Source of the DNA: RGIG6178 sp045118975
GTDB taxonomy: Bacteria > Bacillota_I > Bacilli_A > RFN20 > DUOF01
DNA: 64,000 nt
Assembly: GCA_045118975.1 (NCBI GenBank)
Contig: JBGVCT010000003.1
Coordinates: forward strand, 124,001 to 188,000
Direction: 5' to 3'
This document shows, piece by piece, positions 61,901-64,000 of this stretch (within the stretch, counting starts at the first letter, position 1; each line of letters begins with the position of its first letter). The position numbers and the translations under genes were made by a program. A model generated the notes under the pieces. That model worked only from the letters and a program-made list of their open reading frames with translations. It had not been told where the DNA came from and made no database searches.

Positions 61901-64000
61901 GTTCAGTATATGTTAAAGCCTTTATTGGTGAAAATTTATTTGATAAGTCAAAGAATCAAATAAGTGATTATACAAATACTGGTGACGTTGTTTCTGAAGG
62001 TGTTGGAAATGATTCAACTACAAATGAAGGAGAATCAGATAGAAATAGAAATATTGATAATCCAAAGAATACTGTAGTTATTATAGACACTTTGGCTCCA
62101 GTAATTTCTATTACAAGAACAGATCCAACTCAAAATAAGAGTAATGGCTCAGTTGACTACTATATACAAAATGGTGATGTATTTACTTATACATTTGTTA
62201 TAAAAGATCTAAATGTATCTCAATTATACTATATGGAAGAAGGGGCACATGCTTACATTATGAGTTGTATTACAGGAAATGGTAATACAGCTATAAGTGG
62301 AGGTACAAGAAATTGTGCTACTACAGCAGACTTTGCGCTTAATAAGGATTTAACTGAAACATTTGTTGTAAATGATATTGTTGCTTCAAGAAATGTAAAC
62401 TATACTCCAGGATCAATAAGTGCAGCTTCAAATAAGTTTACTATAACAATTAACTTAACTGCTAATATTGGTAATGGTCTAGTTTATCCAAAACTAGATT
62501 ACAACTCAATTATTGATAGAGCTGGTAATAATATTGTTATTGTTAATAATGTTGATGTAGCTAATAATGCTTTATATGCAGCAAGCAATGTTGTAAGTAG
62601 AGTATATAGTTCTACAGATTCATATGCTGATATGTCTGTTATTTACCCATTCTATATAGATAATGTAGGATTAGATGTGGAATTTACTAGAGAAGAAGCA
62701 CAAACTAATTACATTGATGGATATGAACCAGATAAGTTGGCTTGGTATGATAATGCAGGAAGAGGTAGTGTTGATTTAACTGCAGAAGGTTATGGAGATA
62801 TCGACCCATGGGCTTCAGATAGTTTATTATCTACTGTTGGAGGACATGTTCTAGTACCAAATACAGTATTAATAGATTCTTCACCAGGTAGATCAAGCTT
62901 TACATTAGTTACAGCCTTCTCTCAACACAATTCTTCATCAACAGCTCAAGGATACTTATTGTATACAGATACACTAAGAGTACTTATTATGGGAAATCAA
63001 GCTATGATTCTAAATGTATCAACTGAATTATTAAGATTTAATTTAGATCAGTTCTTGAATAGTCTTGTTATTACATATAAAGAAGGTATATTGACTGTTG
63101 CTTTAAATGGAGAAACTAAGACTAAGAATGTTGTTTTAGCACAAAACACAGGAACACAAACATACTTGCTATATAATTGTCAAAGTGAGTTAACTATCTA
63201 CTTACATTCATTTATGTTATATAGTAGAGTTTTAAGCGAAAATGAAATTGAACTAGAAGAATTGATTAATTCAGCTAGATATAGAAGAAATTATTATATT
63301 GTTGATAATGATGGAAAGATTGTAAATGATTATACTTATAGTGCAGGAGAAACAATGTATTTGAAGGTCAGATTAGAATCTGCACTTACTTCTGCTCTTG
63401 CTAATCAAGCAGCAAATATTATGTTTGATGGTTTAGATCCAATTCAATTTACATGTTCTGGAGGCATTGGTGAAGAATATGTATCATGTAGTGCTGCTAT
63501 GCCAAGAGCAGTTAATATGGCACACTATAAGTTATCAGGAATTAGAAATTCTACAACAAATAAAGTTGGATCTTATAACATCGCTAAAGATGCAACTCCA
63601 GAAGATATAACAGTTGGTTATAACTATTATGAAACTAATGGTATTGTTAGATGGTTAGATGCTTACTTCAAAGATGGTAACTATTGTTCACTTCCTGGAG
63701 GAGATTGTACAAATGTAGAAAACAGCATGACTACAGTTAACTTAAGTGATTCAAATCTAATGAGTTCTACTAAGGCAGGAGATACTGTTTCTGGTAGTGG
63801 TATTGCTGTTCATAATTCTAATTCAGAATATACTCATTTATACTATAGCTGGCAAAACAGAGAAATCGTTTATACTTCAATTGATTGGACAAATAAGATT
63901 CCTGTTACAAATGAGTCTAACTATAGTTATAATGCCTTAACTGGTGACTTCTATATTCCTCTTGCATCTTTAACTACAGGTAAATGGTACTTGTGGGTTA
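34963..64000 (+). CDS. Giant secreted repeat protein, probable surface adhesin (3' incomplete)
   Basis: Starting at ATG 34963 (GAGGGG nine bases upstream), the frame stays open to the window end: at least 9,679 codons, with no stop seen. The N-terminus is a Sec signal peptide (MKKGKFLKG, then VLFAFSLLITLFVAPSIVAA, probable cut near residue 28-29). Modules in order: Ig-like segments with DKTAP, VDTVKP and DTEAP linkers (to about residue 1,430); an alternating array of MBG-like domains (about 1,435-2,900); more Ig-like segments; two diverged 5-kb blocks (about 3,507-6,787); and six LamG-like modules (from about 4,270 onward) alternating with Ig-like segments bearing GDxIxFxVxFSExV. It is rich in Thr, Ser, Asn, Tyr and Gly, with many paired cysteines. 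No enzyme motif was seen. The C-terminal anchor lies outside the window. A role in adhesion to glycans or host surfaces is inferred from the modules. Confidence 0.9.
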   Translation, partial: MKKGKFLKGVLFAFSLLITLFVAPSIVAAEGSVSDKAYIGDEYLYQTVANVADLESKELGYSSGIFCYTGYTDCAFVELVDGSIDFNVHEIQEVKIRVSAQSSSTTETFDNIILSRYYFVPTPQTSENIGAADGLASAGGMKVTFNGHVGSRSYGNSYSDSQKAVAAAHLWAGVGTTVDLKVTCATLSCANIKYISVTEYRFAREQITIDPTSKIVTKINNSYTTVGSRAYRYENVHANNGGVDATNFGKNGLSYAIQDTANYSTKQLYVTIFYLSSGTYSVYSDVITVFYVQSEVDLNVPVIKSYSTNGKFTYDASLKVTANQVAIVYNATNNKPIRNKSGSTAPSQTVGTGTNQIAFNSTPHCVVFYQATSAGCAFTSEVSEQAYEANATSYFTYSFRKMRGTTTASYLTTSAESKQIELLEIESVSTTGCVNSSSHYYCADGDKITVKFNLSGSTFTKLVSLASGKKVYINNLKRFSVAGQYYSNTVFACSITDSNTKITCTYTVSNGDSIGDILGNNKLIDDGIYFSTDSGAQLTYDATVDEPAPVLVSNDKDYNNLTFSVITTKSLCTVTKTEHGNAGTFNSAYKLINVNTTNGASATYKYTFTWSCNAIHKFSETASEISGNGSTNVKNEGLLSYNSSKLTLSSSTYYLVTGDYVSSMPTATTGTLTSSSTPAKATSIATELSYTLTIAKTYTYGYITVTHTFPSDLYTDRAGNNIAYTGATSQTAYVEYTDIDAAPDIRWSTTLIYTPSGSGCANFGKGSYAGVKLEITDFFASKSGGSIPSNQITSSVSGDIGYTANANATKDTMSGIASGDLKSSNKTCNVSGGKMTCTYGYTSGTSAISIKVYDYFGAYRTFTITLNAITSEGLNQSVVVDLTADNNLFNQSNRSLNIYMRDTNTYPAGTLDFDYKLYRLGKDAAECAVDSEDDLTTLKNNGKEIALVKQTVATSGVEAKLASNITESDAGTYSYYIYSSKRGIGYRISITITVVTGAESSLSDAKSTYKFFGNTTGESSFNNHYIDKTAPYISSITMSMTNCHYYADNGYYCNQGDVITFTVNYSEPVYGTSQDIKIYIDASTSYAATVGEPALVTAYANKDVLGSLTKSAVYTYTIPSGSYTYQITSVTTAISGSQSIKDRSDRGIGSKTLTFNDAGTGNLKSDNGKRVYVDTVKPTITSFTVTGTKYSSNYSPQSTHTATQTVNVAYAASDGYTWISRYYINNNKASTNPRKSAADKDDEASLETLSSSSISLDSTFNGTHTLTLRVYDAADNYIETTRTIILDTEAPTLNRTAICASGRTSTDCNINEPAKAGDNRKTSSSVNDYTYTVTATVGDPYYNIYNILQFNPSDNLESTSIYSETVTVAKASGSACIISAPNTTYNSSSSVYYGACYYTYNSAKYFGIKSTTTITLEARDKAGNSTKIVYTININQRVIAIDFNDASHIYNASSVTFSEFNKYKIENLAPGDSATQVKYKVSGDLTGGGSISEGACGTSASIIDAGTYTLNPCEVVVSSANRQWATATWDPTTLSTQKSINVPDSYFYTINPATGTYTISKRPITVVYDKKIDAGASSLTYDNKEHTFGDLRNYHIEDTGATKCLSANATSTGGARITLCSGTKTDYMSAISYTIRSNNPHSDVHSTAGTKAVLAGTYTLTITNSTFETTSATNTSSNKNKDNYAITYKNTTSSSNNTNPNTFTIAQRALTISYNAANKIYDASTVGFATPSLYTIEGLASGDTVKSVYYTISGKTTGGTTVSHGCSKTTTVVDAATGTNAYTITPCAADIDSGMNGKSTTNDASQHPYGIDVANSVYSSYSITFNSAKYTINKRPITVVYDKKIDAGASSLTYDNKEHTFGDLRNYHIEDTGATKCLSANATSTGGARITLCSGNQTDYIATISYTIRSNNPHSDVHSTAGTKAVLAGTYTLTIANSTFETTSATNTSSSKNKDNYAITYKNTTSSSNSTNPNTFTIAQRALTINPSSSLVGKVYDGISMTFSSTSLYSFTLQTGADTAHNDSASEVYYTITGTTRGGKTVNRTCSNNAKIINAGTYTITPCAVVINSGTNTKSAVNDASQSTYPTGGIDLSNSLYSSYSLTFTPKTIEITQKKIVVNLKDPGKQYDATSIEFTNAMDTSKFTVSPLSSACGTKTTSVINTAERCEYIETINYKIGTGTNISIIDVGTYYFDIVSIIGNATRDTYKEAYSSTDEASNPYESNYELETSQATYQITQRPITVTYLQTIDEGVDEESRVYDGLTHTFTQLNNYSAIDTGYNIEDPNDSMCLNSTSLITMVNGTPYILLCSGHNQKTNKTRTDYVSAVTFDLTSNNPHSSVASKVENGSAVLAGVYSLDLKDVTLYSTDASNTVANNNESNYAFTYVDGSYIIRQKALTISFNTSDKDYDADDITFENPDLYTYKDDLVGSDAAANNTSVYYTITGKTAGANLSVTRSTCSNLNSIVDAGTYTVTPCAIVINNEPNGTATNDASQNSYPSGGIDLSKSLYSSYAIEFVSGEFTIHTRTVTITYLSRMNDKGDANTSVYDGLAHGFSDLNNYKVTDTGSTDNDRRCFTENEDINVSGTQYLRLCVGDNNGTPRTDYIKVIDYHVKSANTKSNLYASGGIGTKNALAILTGVYTISVDETTRYVTMHTTDATNNPTLMNYYNYTFSFVSGTFEITAANSPTITAVNLKDIYDNLSNSNSSSVKVAGNTIETSFNKIDKKVIRRGSESSGIYYDINSRGEFYDNENPVSPIKFKFASATTVTVYKYSASGDDISRATETKTLSNGAFTYNGVTYTVVNYYSVSGLKGSDRIELVYTTLSGSCTSTGSQLNAGDYSLKICGVDINNPTNKSDDTDDANDHQGKAANDVNSYNWSDSTTYTYEVAKRYVNISHTNIGEMIFDASKDVCVENGTHTQSSCASSAYQLNSTSIILSVFNTSTNDNRNIYGLEVAQGDSIVLNWNTGSSYYNLEFAQYNVGVNIELYCPTGIDCFSLTGVRSENYTLEINQSTHEEQRQVLGNIVKRQLTHEPGDIVYTKYYDNDTNVYSNSSHISTHWGSGKLAVSWTKGRYAEAGIGTHTLYINSADITITNGTTCTQAVKNTGACDIDNYEFVDTAHSGTHHDYTLKGRIVADTTAPSQGLTSGNVFTIQLQRSTDGTNWETYRTYYSYDGNAAITLLEANQSYDWTGIGYTIRFVVTGGQTGTSTNNVNGAYNSTDTYSTYWFTYTYKKADGTVVIADSTGVSAYEKGSATGADVTKPTLNGAQTIRNHFASGIVLENISDSDDAILMITARNMSTGVSGGNSGTTVGSLIRYDKTVPTKNNVVTEGSICPTETTERIDNYVSTSGIDLCLIYNHDNTNRYYSSEGKFFVKYGDVIYVAFHVKDRYLGDGGTSNNTTGTRGFNQGKLIFSGSSLFDIETMSYTNDYALTPESYSSNVGKLHTKKSGYEVTYYSYLVIKLTVKDGVHGSNTVSWSEGFYTDEAGNKIAASGSTGFTFVIDTVAPKVPTVIDNEIVFVDKNNKLSTDAAFIKNTSGSKVKVTFNDEGGASLDYYCYFINPGNLATPTGTEHCNTIRSSGNYTNGVTLDFGTGVSILGSNDTVYTFSSTQSVYLVIYDRAGNVTTTTFTVKVESLNDLMANETTQQFVEPYAGDSGVSAEGILSGGRPVNEFIDIEVNSNTWTNNNVTIAVAGKFSATDYDRVYQYYPVTNNTFTIGSASYTITWLDANTKNGVLKVVNSATGVMVEQDGNGFYQIGGKLYSVRYDRVKNESDSYTMNALGQFTIGSNTYVITGKNTIARGSSTYTISGGLYNLPDGYFAFDSVSQIKGTNIRTGGFASITFEVNTNPGDNKFVYKDGKFTGTTSYTFAIDEYDSLFFNKEVVVTCNGEYKITVTTHSGYTYIAYVRVANIDKEGPTGSISDNKSSMTGTIETADDKYDAEAFRITLSSIDDARTITPGNGYSDMAYYEWYYAESGITAATYQGIGANTSSASAFVSGMNAARNRIEFNNDNAYGSRNYSNNTRTTTPTLELGNSNNTGIIPTIKKELRYRDWYINVRIFDNAGNSYVFSVLYEFDTTKPIIESSTGPIITGINIEDDDQSKNTTANNQATIVYTYTYYDKWLYNDYVNTLGSSAIVTQDSTIDLSKVAITFCGVGCNSYEVVLTGNGTYDIKLSTFAGREDNFEAYINGNSGLLKVRLSIKSELVTGRTPTTGITVKYVKFTFTITDFTMVNESLNAIDGCARIKISEGFITDYSGNYNIMNESPTFLLDNSALDDGYLTLDNSQDNGYWYDIVSGSNSASVSTGGVNANAWLMCYLENGGTSTTYSLCNETLYGWFENGYKMQNGKVTLTTNEVTKLGVNNVTNVSDYTLEVVFKANQSSIKVAGQTFNVTAGKVYQLSIVKLGDNVNYYLVNGATSAYTAAALNFNSFKELSTVEIEGSAIIYALRAYKLALTVAELKVNHARDIARYITSPETASVIANNNNYVTKGLVHWLDGYYHSQVRSNESEEYTLIIKTTEDNTNTCVPGEITADSGINLSYSYYAWTNYYSVSRPTFTNNLSSAVSGSAVGTTEFTFATPSETGKYFLWIKLTDNSGNVSVYKFYKEFTIDVTTPYVTGIEVLSTSDTIVDGTGKVVAYVDNANKFTLNGVSYTIAIDSVGTYKLETAGGSVLIDVETQSFTVSGKQYYFTNGWNNFNPSVNYDYYNHGDIITFIISYSEALGSDSSYENPIIKFGDKVGVGTLQRISNVGTSIVYTYTVSQDVEDARSNLGDNGGLIIEFGNNHNNAVDLLGNTNTNKSVFTITTGTESASQVLTYNNGDTAAYKMASYNIKDGVDAIDSYYGKLAVADTVYAFITDFEVTSTASRTSGMYHFYKAGDKITIQVTFSEKITLVGDVYLRIGDRYQHNYTYTYQTEACTSSKSGVGFAIGVTTISCDYTIVSGNQLDNFVVKDIVNFANVRDIANNAYLMAYSADALYSWFDEEIETDDNVQEHSDYGINVDINKVSYDSVKEGSGDYATNWYVARIYVIDTKIVESYYEVEDFRVYSNGVTEEEDYLNGLNTKTYETIATIPLQGDKYIIDGKEYSKTSTHVCNYNETSECYKIENGKVVIHQVEYTISGTDLLYSKDVMYTIDDADKGVIVIEFYDKWLSNHAYNNTYNTGYTIHDGNLVSKEISSSITFKSANINSIDGTVELLGKIYTYNQANQTISLGGLTYYIRNNEFFISNFRFTVSGTKIIYNSIATIQIDMTGNLDQNHGDIYVQIFNAIISDAAGNAVQEINARTDDWAIRHFVIDEHAPVNGGEQLIDSSNNYSAPITSMIPSGYAVSSSYTYTAFIKGTRGQKIQLNLLDMGGSDLNYYCYYIVDGLNATSTSGSTRVCRGIRDTNNSSYTSDIINNYTSNGHLLGNGYIAEYNSAANWWTWTTNLGEAEVINQSSTIFVSVFDRSGNETSFRICVKVETLADIVSNETVVNGYTPYAHVYTTGVTGSDVEISIDTWTNGNVKISMGAKIGTSYDCAAHTNYCEAVNNTGIRSSGFKSITFTSGTFSYAGGNYIGELKDNYNKTYPKDVVSSLSFDETITVTRNGRYVATILTHSGLQYTITIDVINIDKLSVVETTSITDNYSSPTVTQIENTDDKYDHSAFEIRVNSADSSRTEHYGQSGLSYYEWFYADTCVGTEDCLGAIKYEGNKEDNSDLGHDIYSADGFVSGMNYARSRGEFASNATFQSNAYGSKDFTTKTTAPDLNNNNSILSLTIPTIHANFRYKDWYLNVRVFDNAGNSYVFTRLYEFDTTEAEIIALDDEIYNSEEYIKDRNTYISVISNGDDEGLISGTTASRSSEVKFVFAVYDKWLVNSAITNSSTIAHNVYVDISKIHVLFSRSANLYGDPSQNIVIASGNGCKEDYRLVNFNTAKYTNINGSGTPDECALPDGYSTSLNMTTTYELIEVNEDHVVSNNANPRYLLFTITLTNLAVVSRGADLSGYIGLYVENSLIYDDSDISSTINKKDSDENNDLKYDNSTSFLSTYPIMLDNIELSTPSITPDTPSNVNKWYDLATGAYSTVVSDATGLNNADWLVCYSNGAVSVAECTTTPTGWYNNALVLSSDGYITIDLPFTLGDGLHTLVTDYTFEVIVKPTTTSIKVAGITFTGLQANSINQIAIVRRGSTVSAYINQSKVTVSGLPNTIASGIKVEGPGNLYAVRSYKLALTVDELDHNHNRDVSRYSTSISTIYNRDNYVTKGLISWLDSYYHTPNIGNSAGSYSIGINTSNFSVDENGNMIGDINFNKSCYKFVNAYSGTQTFDCNFANSDTHSFGEGGSDGVLTYTVTNKQTGETIGIDFTTYTFTLYGKTYIIDTNYIIEVANPNNKVALEVTEDNLLGFELIVEKGGIMVKEEFTVEFKMTNSLVMPTADGAYTLIIRLEDNAGNITIYRYYKEVAIDTVKPYVNDIEILSESNNDDSSVRIWNAYNQSGNPYDYYSIGGKMIIMVSYSEAIANSDKLSVPILTFTSGSYIVDRELTNRTVIGTTIIYTYTIKDNTALNDRDRDGDDGEVKFTYTPSSEVTDISQNATENVKPIIINFGNDKNVDYTVGTSTRTSINVNRAYINVNNAGSAVVSTYYGHMPYAMIAKPFITDIEISGGQDYELNDMPYKLFRAGQTATITITFNKVVNTPYISIDGDDNGDFYLDVVASVNKTFTFVCEGVGKNSSQTQFTCTYTFADQDDSYGLTIGKDLLFEIYDIANNKMSLFDYNGDNKPNVMADSVVQDYTININKAGTLNVSEHDKIIIVDTKFANMVGGLDSSANSNNIWYDLSGNDASGNRVEIRGITNDKWFNSETWDDGAYWQNGLVMPQGESITATNLSLGTLADGAQFSVGAYTIEITYVGSIIVNNGSPQTSASLKTLVLTGASLNTLTVSSNSNSTIVYAIRAYNLALSSQEKAINANLDSARFGTSHTNIADVSGYITKGIELWLDGYYHSGYRVNDVINNKENISVVVSKESAIDYTEAPIDYANSKYMWINVHNPATDVKNNGISLSTGVRQTNASGQLIDEVVIPYPQNEGSYVLWVYIIDTAGNEVTYRYSNEYVVDKKSPVLDNVEMIYTSGCENDLCNIGDKIGFIVSFSEAVSSEVSDETLFGYATITIGGRVPTNLDNLVVARRGTYITILYTIREEDASLGNADARGNAGDNGSIRLNYTTASNEVLDALGNKNALSIAYDDNTLKAGTSVYAKQVTADTIYPFVTGLRLTTTSNNATNGSGSNLLTYYYFKVGNSITVEVTMSELVVLNGNAVTLTLRGINNNGVNATITTKACSLSTTATTTFTCTYDVASDINLRDLVVISINNQDSINDLAGNHSNAEGNSESLFDFVNDQKTSATSTQSKPDVCININASLVGSCDVGFTRTKNSVAVIDNTKPVIAYSGLRTEGGKYSDTEGKVTINEHHIAYYTITITDVWAMHNTINLANITYMLAGNKFVMTLQGEDTISNRAFNTISNAASAVYKAESSDGEYQAILSYSFTSFSHTFDFAPGLTTVDPSTPNEQLKDTLVLTLAISNATGDGEVTIISESDSANSKYALVDKAGNVNNESKNESKKLYVDNEIPQIMEDIMSDNYWYDVSGNNHKGVLNYDYPSPGFVYEGQQKMPSRFINNGLMLSNDNTVVVANSTDGLNLTNYYTIELLVKFSNISAADAEKLKTVISYNSVSYGIDMAGCSTNLCHVLIRRNGANTVSYSLGVPSSTTTGLSTGGSLTSTSNTINTITLRGVNGLTIYGLRVYERYLTDDEIVNNMRVDARRYATQTYANLSNMNGYVTSGIVSMLDGYYNSAPRTGNEITLTLDTETAFVVETDEAELNLAKSGYKWINVSSEDYLSPMTGGVVSDVAAADSTNIAIYRRFTSNNRKQVTLDLPTANGAYVLFVQLVDKAGNYRVYKYEQPVVIDNETAALVDIRIVCNDDGLHTDVDTNCIYDTDTDKYLYRYKAGDTIKIIASYTRPTTALITTSMKIGDNVISSFTNNGSGAMSITYKYTVVSGDNGYVEFVYGTHTLTQYDFYVDNGITIYEKLDDKYHNYSALVDTETVMIKDVKLFNDIAFTIGTTQYHIYRDVDTEEIKYVYYLSQTYENNIDVVNYHDNIATIDGKYYLIDLYSNTVTLITFGENNVINRSTEYDLVNNTFTVGNIRYEIENTTIKAYTMLSVNAGSAFVIGTEQYIINKDSNNTRIISVKDSDSNIINLDEGHEDKSYLENGIRYYVYKHGDTFTFEIFLTENVLTGSITYGLYYNNADNNNQATYKTVSCTNSIIENNKVRCSYTFTQEGDPGNAYNYYIGEIKLTSANKDYVGHAVDNFVLSSSSNKNIDFRNDSPGSDMVGIDKFVLLDNSVPTINEDDPNYVVENINNWLDISGKENHATISSVSSTGYIHETGVSDFYDNGIRASEITIPVNVGDMTINGIYRATDYTLEMYVKVVGSGNNNLFINGNQVYDFGDTEAYIHLTIVKYNGTIKVYKNGEAITTPSAISGLTKITDVKIQASEMYVYAFRARMLALSVEEIAHNRAIDTSRYFNHVGLGCLTSYGSGSECATNNSYVTKGLETWLDGYFHSTWVLQPDDETFDIMLESSTISLSTINYYKNSGIDYDNSYYYISKDASEYFGFGSFSTTLAGSISLAGVRVPNSNTIRIPLVREDMKSCYIWLYLQDNSGNARVYRYNVAYTVFDMPVNVTSVEVVNVTTQNTSELCDDTNRYACLSNGDTFTIAVSHSGSLTNIGSYTHVFSGSDITINGVTYSFSGFDNDVDQGHIKTEVRGTTIYYTFVVRGPLDRTISGDNGLVNFNYTTSGTNVFNQIINDAYNTITLGNTDINNKVAHKGVMVVSNYAYIVVVDTQRPYITDMEYVHDTSVGEFSVYEYGGYTYYYLGSNKVLTVNVTFSEPVISNNANTKTFDLAIGSYTDSGWERTMACTINDDYLGAVCRYTTVDGDDTGTDIPEGSVYVKAFIGENLFDKSKNQISDYTNTGDVVSEGVGNDSTTNEGESDRNRNIDNPKNTVVIIDTLAPVISITRTDPTQNKSNGSVDYYIQNGDVFTYTFVIKDLNVSQLYYMEEGAHAYIMSCITGNGNTAISGGTRNCATTADFALNKDLTETFVVNDIVASRNVNYTPGSISAASNKFTITINLTANIGNGLVYPKLDYNSIIDRAGNNIVIVNNVDVANNALYAASNVVSRVYSSTDSYADMSVIYPFYIDNVGLDVEFTREEAQTNYIDGYEPDKLAWYDNAGRGSVDLTAEGYGDIDPWASDSLLSTVGGHVLVPNTVLIDSSPGRSSFTLVTAFSQHNSSSTAQGYLLYTDTLRVLIMGNQAMILNVSTELLRFNLDQFLNSLVITYKEGILTVALNGETKTKNVVLAQNTGTQTYLLYNCQSELTIYLHSFMLYSRVLSENEIELEELINSARYRRNYYIVDNDGKIVNDYTYSAGETMYLKVRLESALTSALANQAANIMFDGLDPIQFTCSGGIGEEYVSCSAAMPRAVNMAHYKLSGIRNSTTNKVGSYNIAKDATPEDITVGYNYYETNGIVRWLDAYFKDGNYCSLPGGDCTNVENSMTTVNLSDSNLMSSTKAGDTVSGSGIAVHNSNSEYTHLYYSWQNREIVYTSIDWTNKIPVTNESNYSYNALTGDFYIPLASLTTGKWYLWV
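39643..40098 (+). repeat. 456-bp direct repeat, copy 1
   Basis: Nearly identical to 40462-40917, exactly 819 bases (273 codons) away, starting at AAAAGACCAATAACAGTGG. The two copies differ at scattered positions and in one short patch near 39832-39855. The duplication keeps the reading frame. Confidence 0.95.
40462..40917 (+). repeat. 456-bp direct repeat, copy 2
   Basis: Second copy of the repeat at 39643-40098. The sequence between and after the copies (type B modules) is much more diverged, so only the type A module was recently duplicated or homogenised. Confidence 0.95.
45481..50840 (+). repeat. Diverged 5-kb block, copy 1
   Basis: Shares ordered landmarks with 50841-55320: YYCY (45625), DDKYD (46768), YYEWYYAES (46864), FVSGMN, DWYINVRIFDNAGNSYVF, EFDTT, a LamG-like module (47836) and a NYVTKGL-WLDGYYHS motif (48421). 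Offsets to the second copy are about 5,100-5,420 bases. Related at protein level only. Confidence 0.75.
47776..48471 (+). repeat. LamG-like module 1 of the giant protein
   Basis: WYDIVSG at 47836, FENGYKM, YTLEVVFKA, YQLSIVKLG, IYALRAYKLALT, ending NYVTKGLVHWLDGYYHS at 48421-48471. This strand order resembles a concanavalin A/LamG beta-sandwich. Confidence 0.7.
50841..55320 (+). repeat. Diverged 5-kb block, copy 2
   Basis: Matching landmarks: YYCYYI (51043), DDKYD (51868), YYEWFYADT (51964), FVSGMN, DWYLNVRVFDNAGNSYVF, EFDTT, LamG-like module (53119), NYVTKGL-WLDSYYH (53671). The frame is intact in both copies. The boundaries are approximate. Confidence 0.75.
53107..53721 (+). repeat. LamG-like module 2 of the giant protein
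   Basis: WYDLATG at 53119, YNNALVLSSDGYI, YTFEVIVKP, INQIAIVRRG, LYAVRSYKLALT, ending NYVTKGLISW at 53671, then LDSYYH. Confidence 0.7.
55321..55899 (+). repeat. LamG-like module 3 of the giant protein
   Basis: WYDLSGNDASG, QNGLVM, YTIEITYVG, IVYAIRAYNLAL, ending GYITKGIELWLDGYYHS at 55849-55899. The DLSGN motif is the clearest LamG-type signature. Confidence 0.75.
57772..58434 (+). repeat. LamG-like module 4 of the giant protein
   Basis: WYDVSGNNHKG near 57808, NNGLMLSND, YTIELLVKFS, TIYGLRVYERYLTDDE, ending GYVTSGIVSMLDGYYNS near 58384. Confidence 0.75.
60106..60750 (+). repeat. LamG-like module 5 of the giant protein
   Basis: NNWLDISGKENHAT near 60145, YTLEMYVKVVG, IHLTIVKYNGTIKVYKNG, MYVYAFRARMLALS, ending SYVTKGLETWLDGYFHS at 60700-60750. 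Confidence 0.75.
62725..63678 (+). repeat. LamG-like module 6 of the giant protein
   Basis: LAWYDNAGRGS near 62740, FTLVTAFSQHN, LVITYKEGILTVALNG, LHSFMLYSRVLSENE, with a related NGIVRWLDAYFKDG at 63640. It is longer than the other copies because an Ig-like piece lies between body and motif. Confidence 0.65.

Noticed and set aside
34963..64000. Giant frame as an assembly chimaera or chance open frame
   Set aside because: The frame stays open with consistent module content, in-frame duplications and related landmarks from end to end; chance cannot keep 9,679 codons open in AT-rich DNA.
1..64000. CRISPR arrays, tRNA or rRNA genes, prophage or transposase genes
   Set aside because: None seen on either strand.

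Overview
The window is AT-rich, uses the standard bacterial code (recF, tadA and tilS end in TGA; tryptophan is TGG) and has a typical Bacillota gene order: walJ-htrA-rlmH, yaaA-recF-gyrB-gyrA, dnaX-ybaB-recR-bofA and spoIIE-tilS-ftsH-hslO. The bofA-like and spoIIE genes point to a spore-forming ancestry. The best guess is an uncultured Bacilli-like gut anaerobe; the sequence alone does not place it further.

Layout. 1-3490: end of dnaB, walJ, a degenerate HtrA-like pseudoprotease, an active HtrA-like lipoprotein, rlmH. 3576-9481: yaaA-recF-gyrB-gyrA from a clear sigma-A promoter. These two blocks normally flank dnaA-dnaN and oriC, but here only about 160 bp separates them and dnaA/dnaN are absent. 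9532-13319: an HExxH protein, a T-box leader plus serS (archaeal-like subtype), the small SRP RNA, tadA and a small membrane protein. 13455-22545: dnaX-ybaB-recR, bofA, spoIIE-tilS-ftsH-hslO. 22570-29309: a minus-strand methyltransferase, HU, a membrane protein, a YugP-type peptidase, a minus-strand recU-class A PBP pair, and two related membrane proteins. 29408-34801: pcrA, ligA, a YebC-family regulator and a small unknown gene. No stretch over 300 bp lacks a gene; the longest gaps hold the T-box leader and the SRP RNA.

34963-64000 is one open reading frame of at least 9,679 codons that runs off the window end. It encodes a secreted giant protein (over 1 MDa): signal peptide, Ig-like modules, an alternating array of MBG-like domains (with a recent 456-bp internal duplication), two diverged blocks of about 5 kb, and six LamG/concanavalin-like modules alternating with Ig-like 'GDxIxFxVxFSExV' modules. 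Many modules carry paired cysteines. It is most likely a cell-surface adhesin or fibre. Its C-terminus and anchor are not visible. This is the most unusual object in the window; the rest is ordinary housekeeping DNA with a few local oddities.
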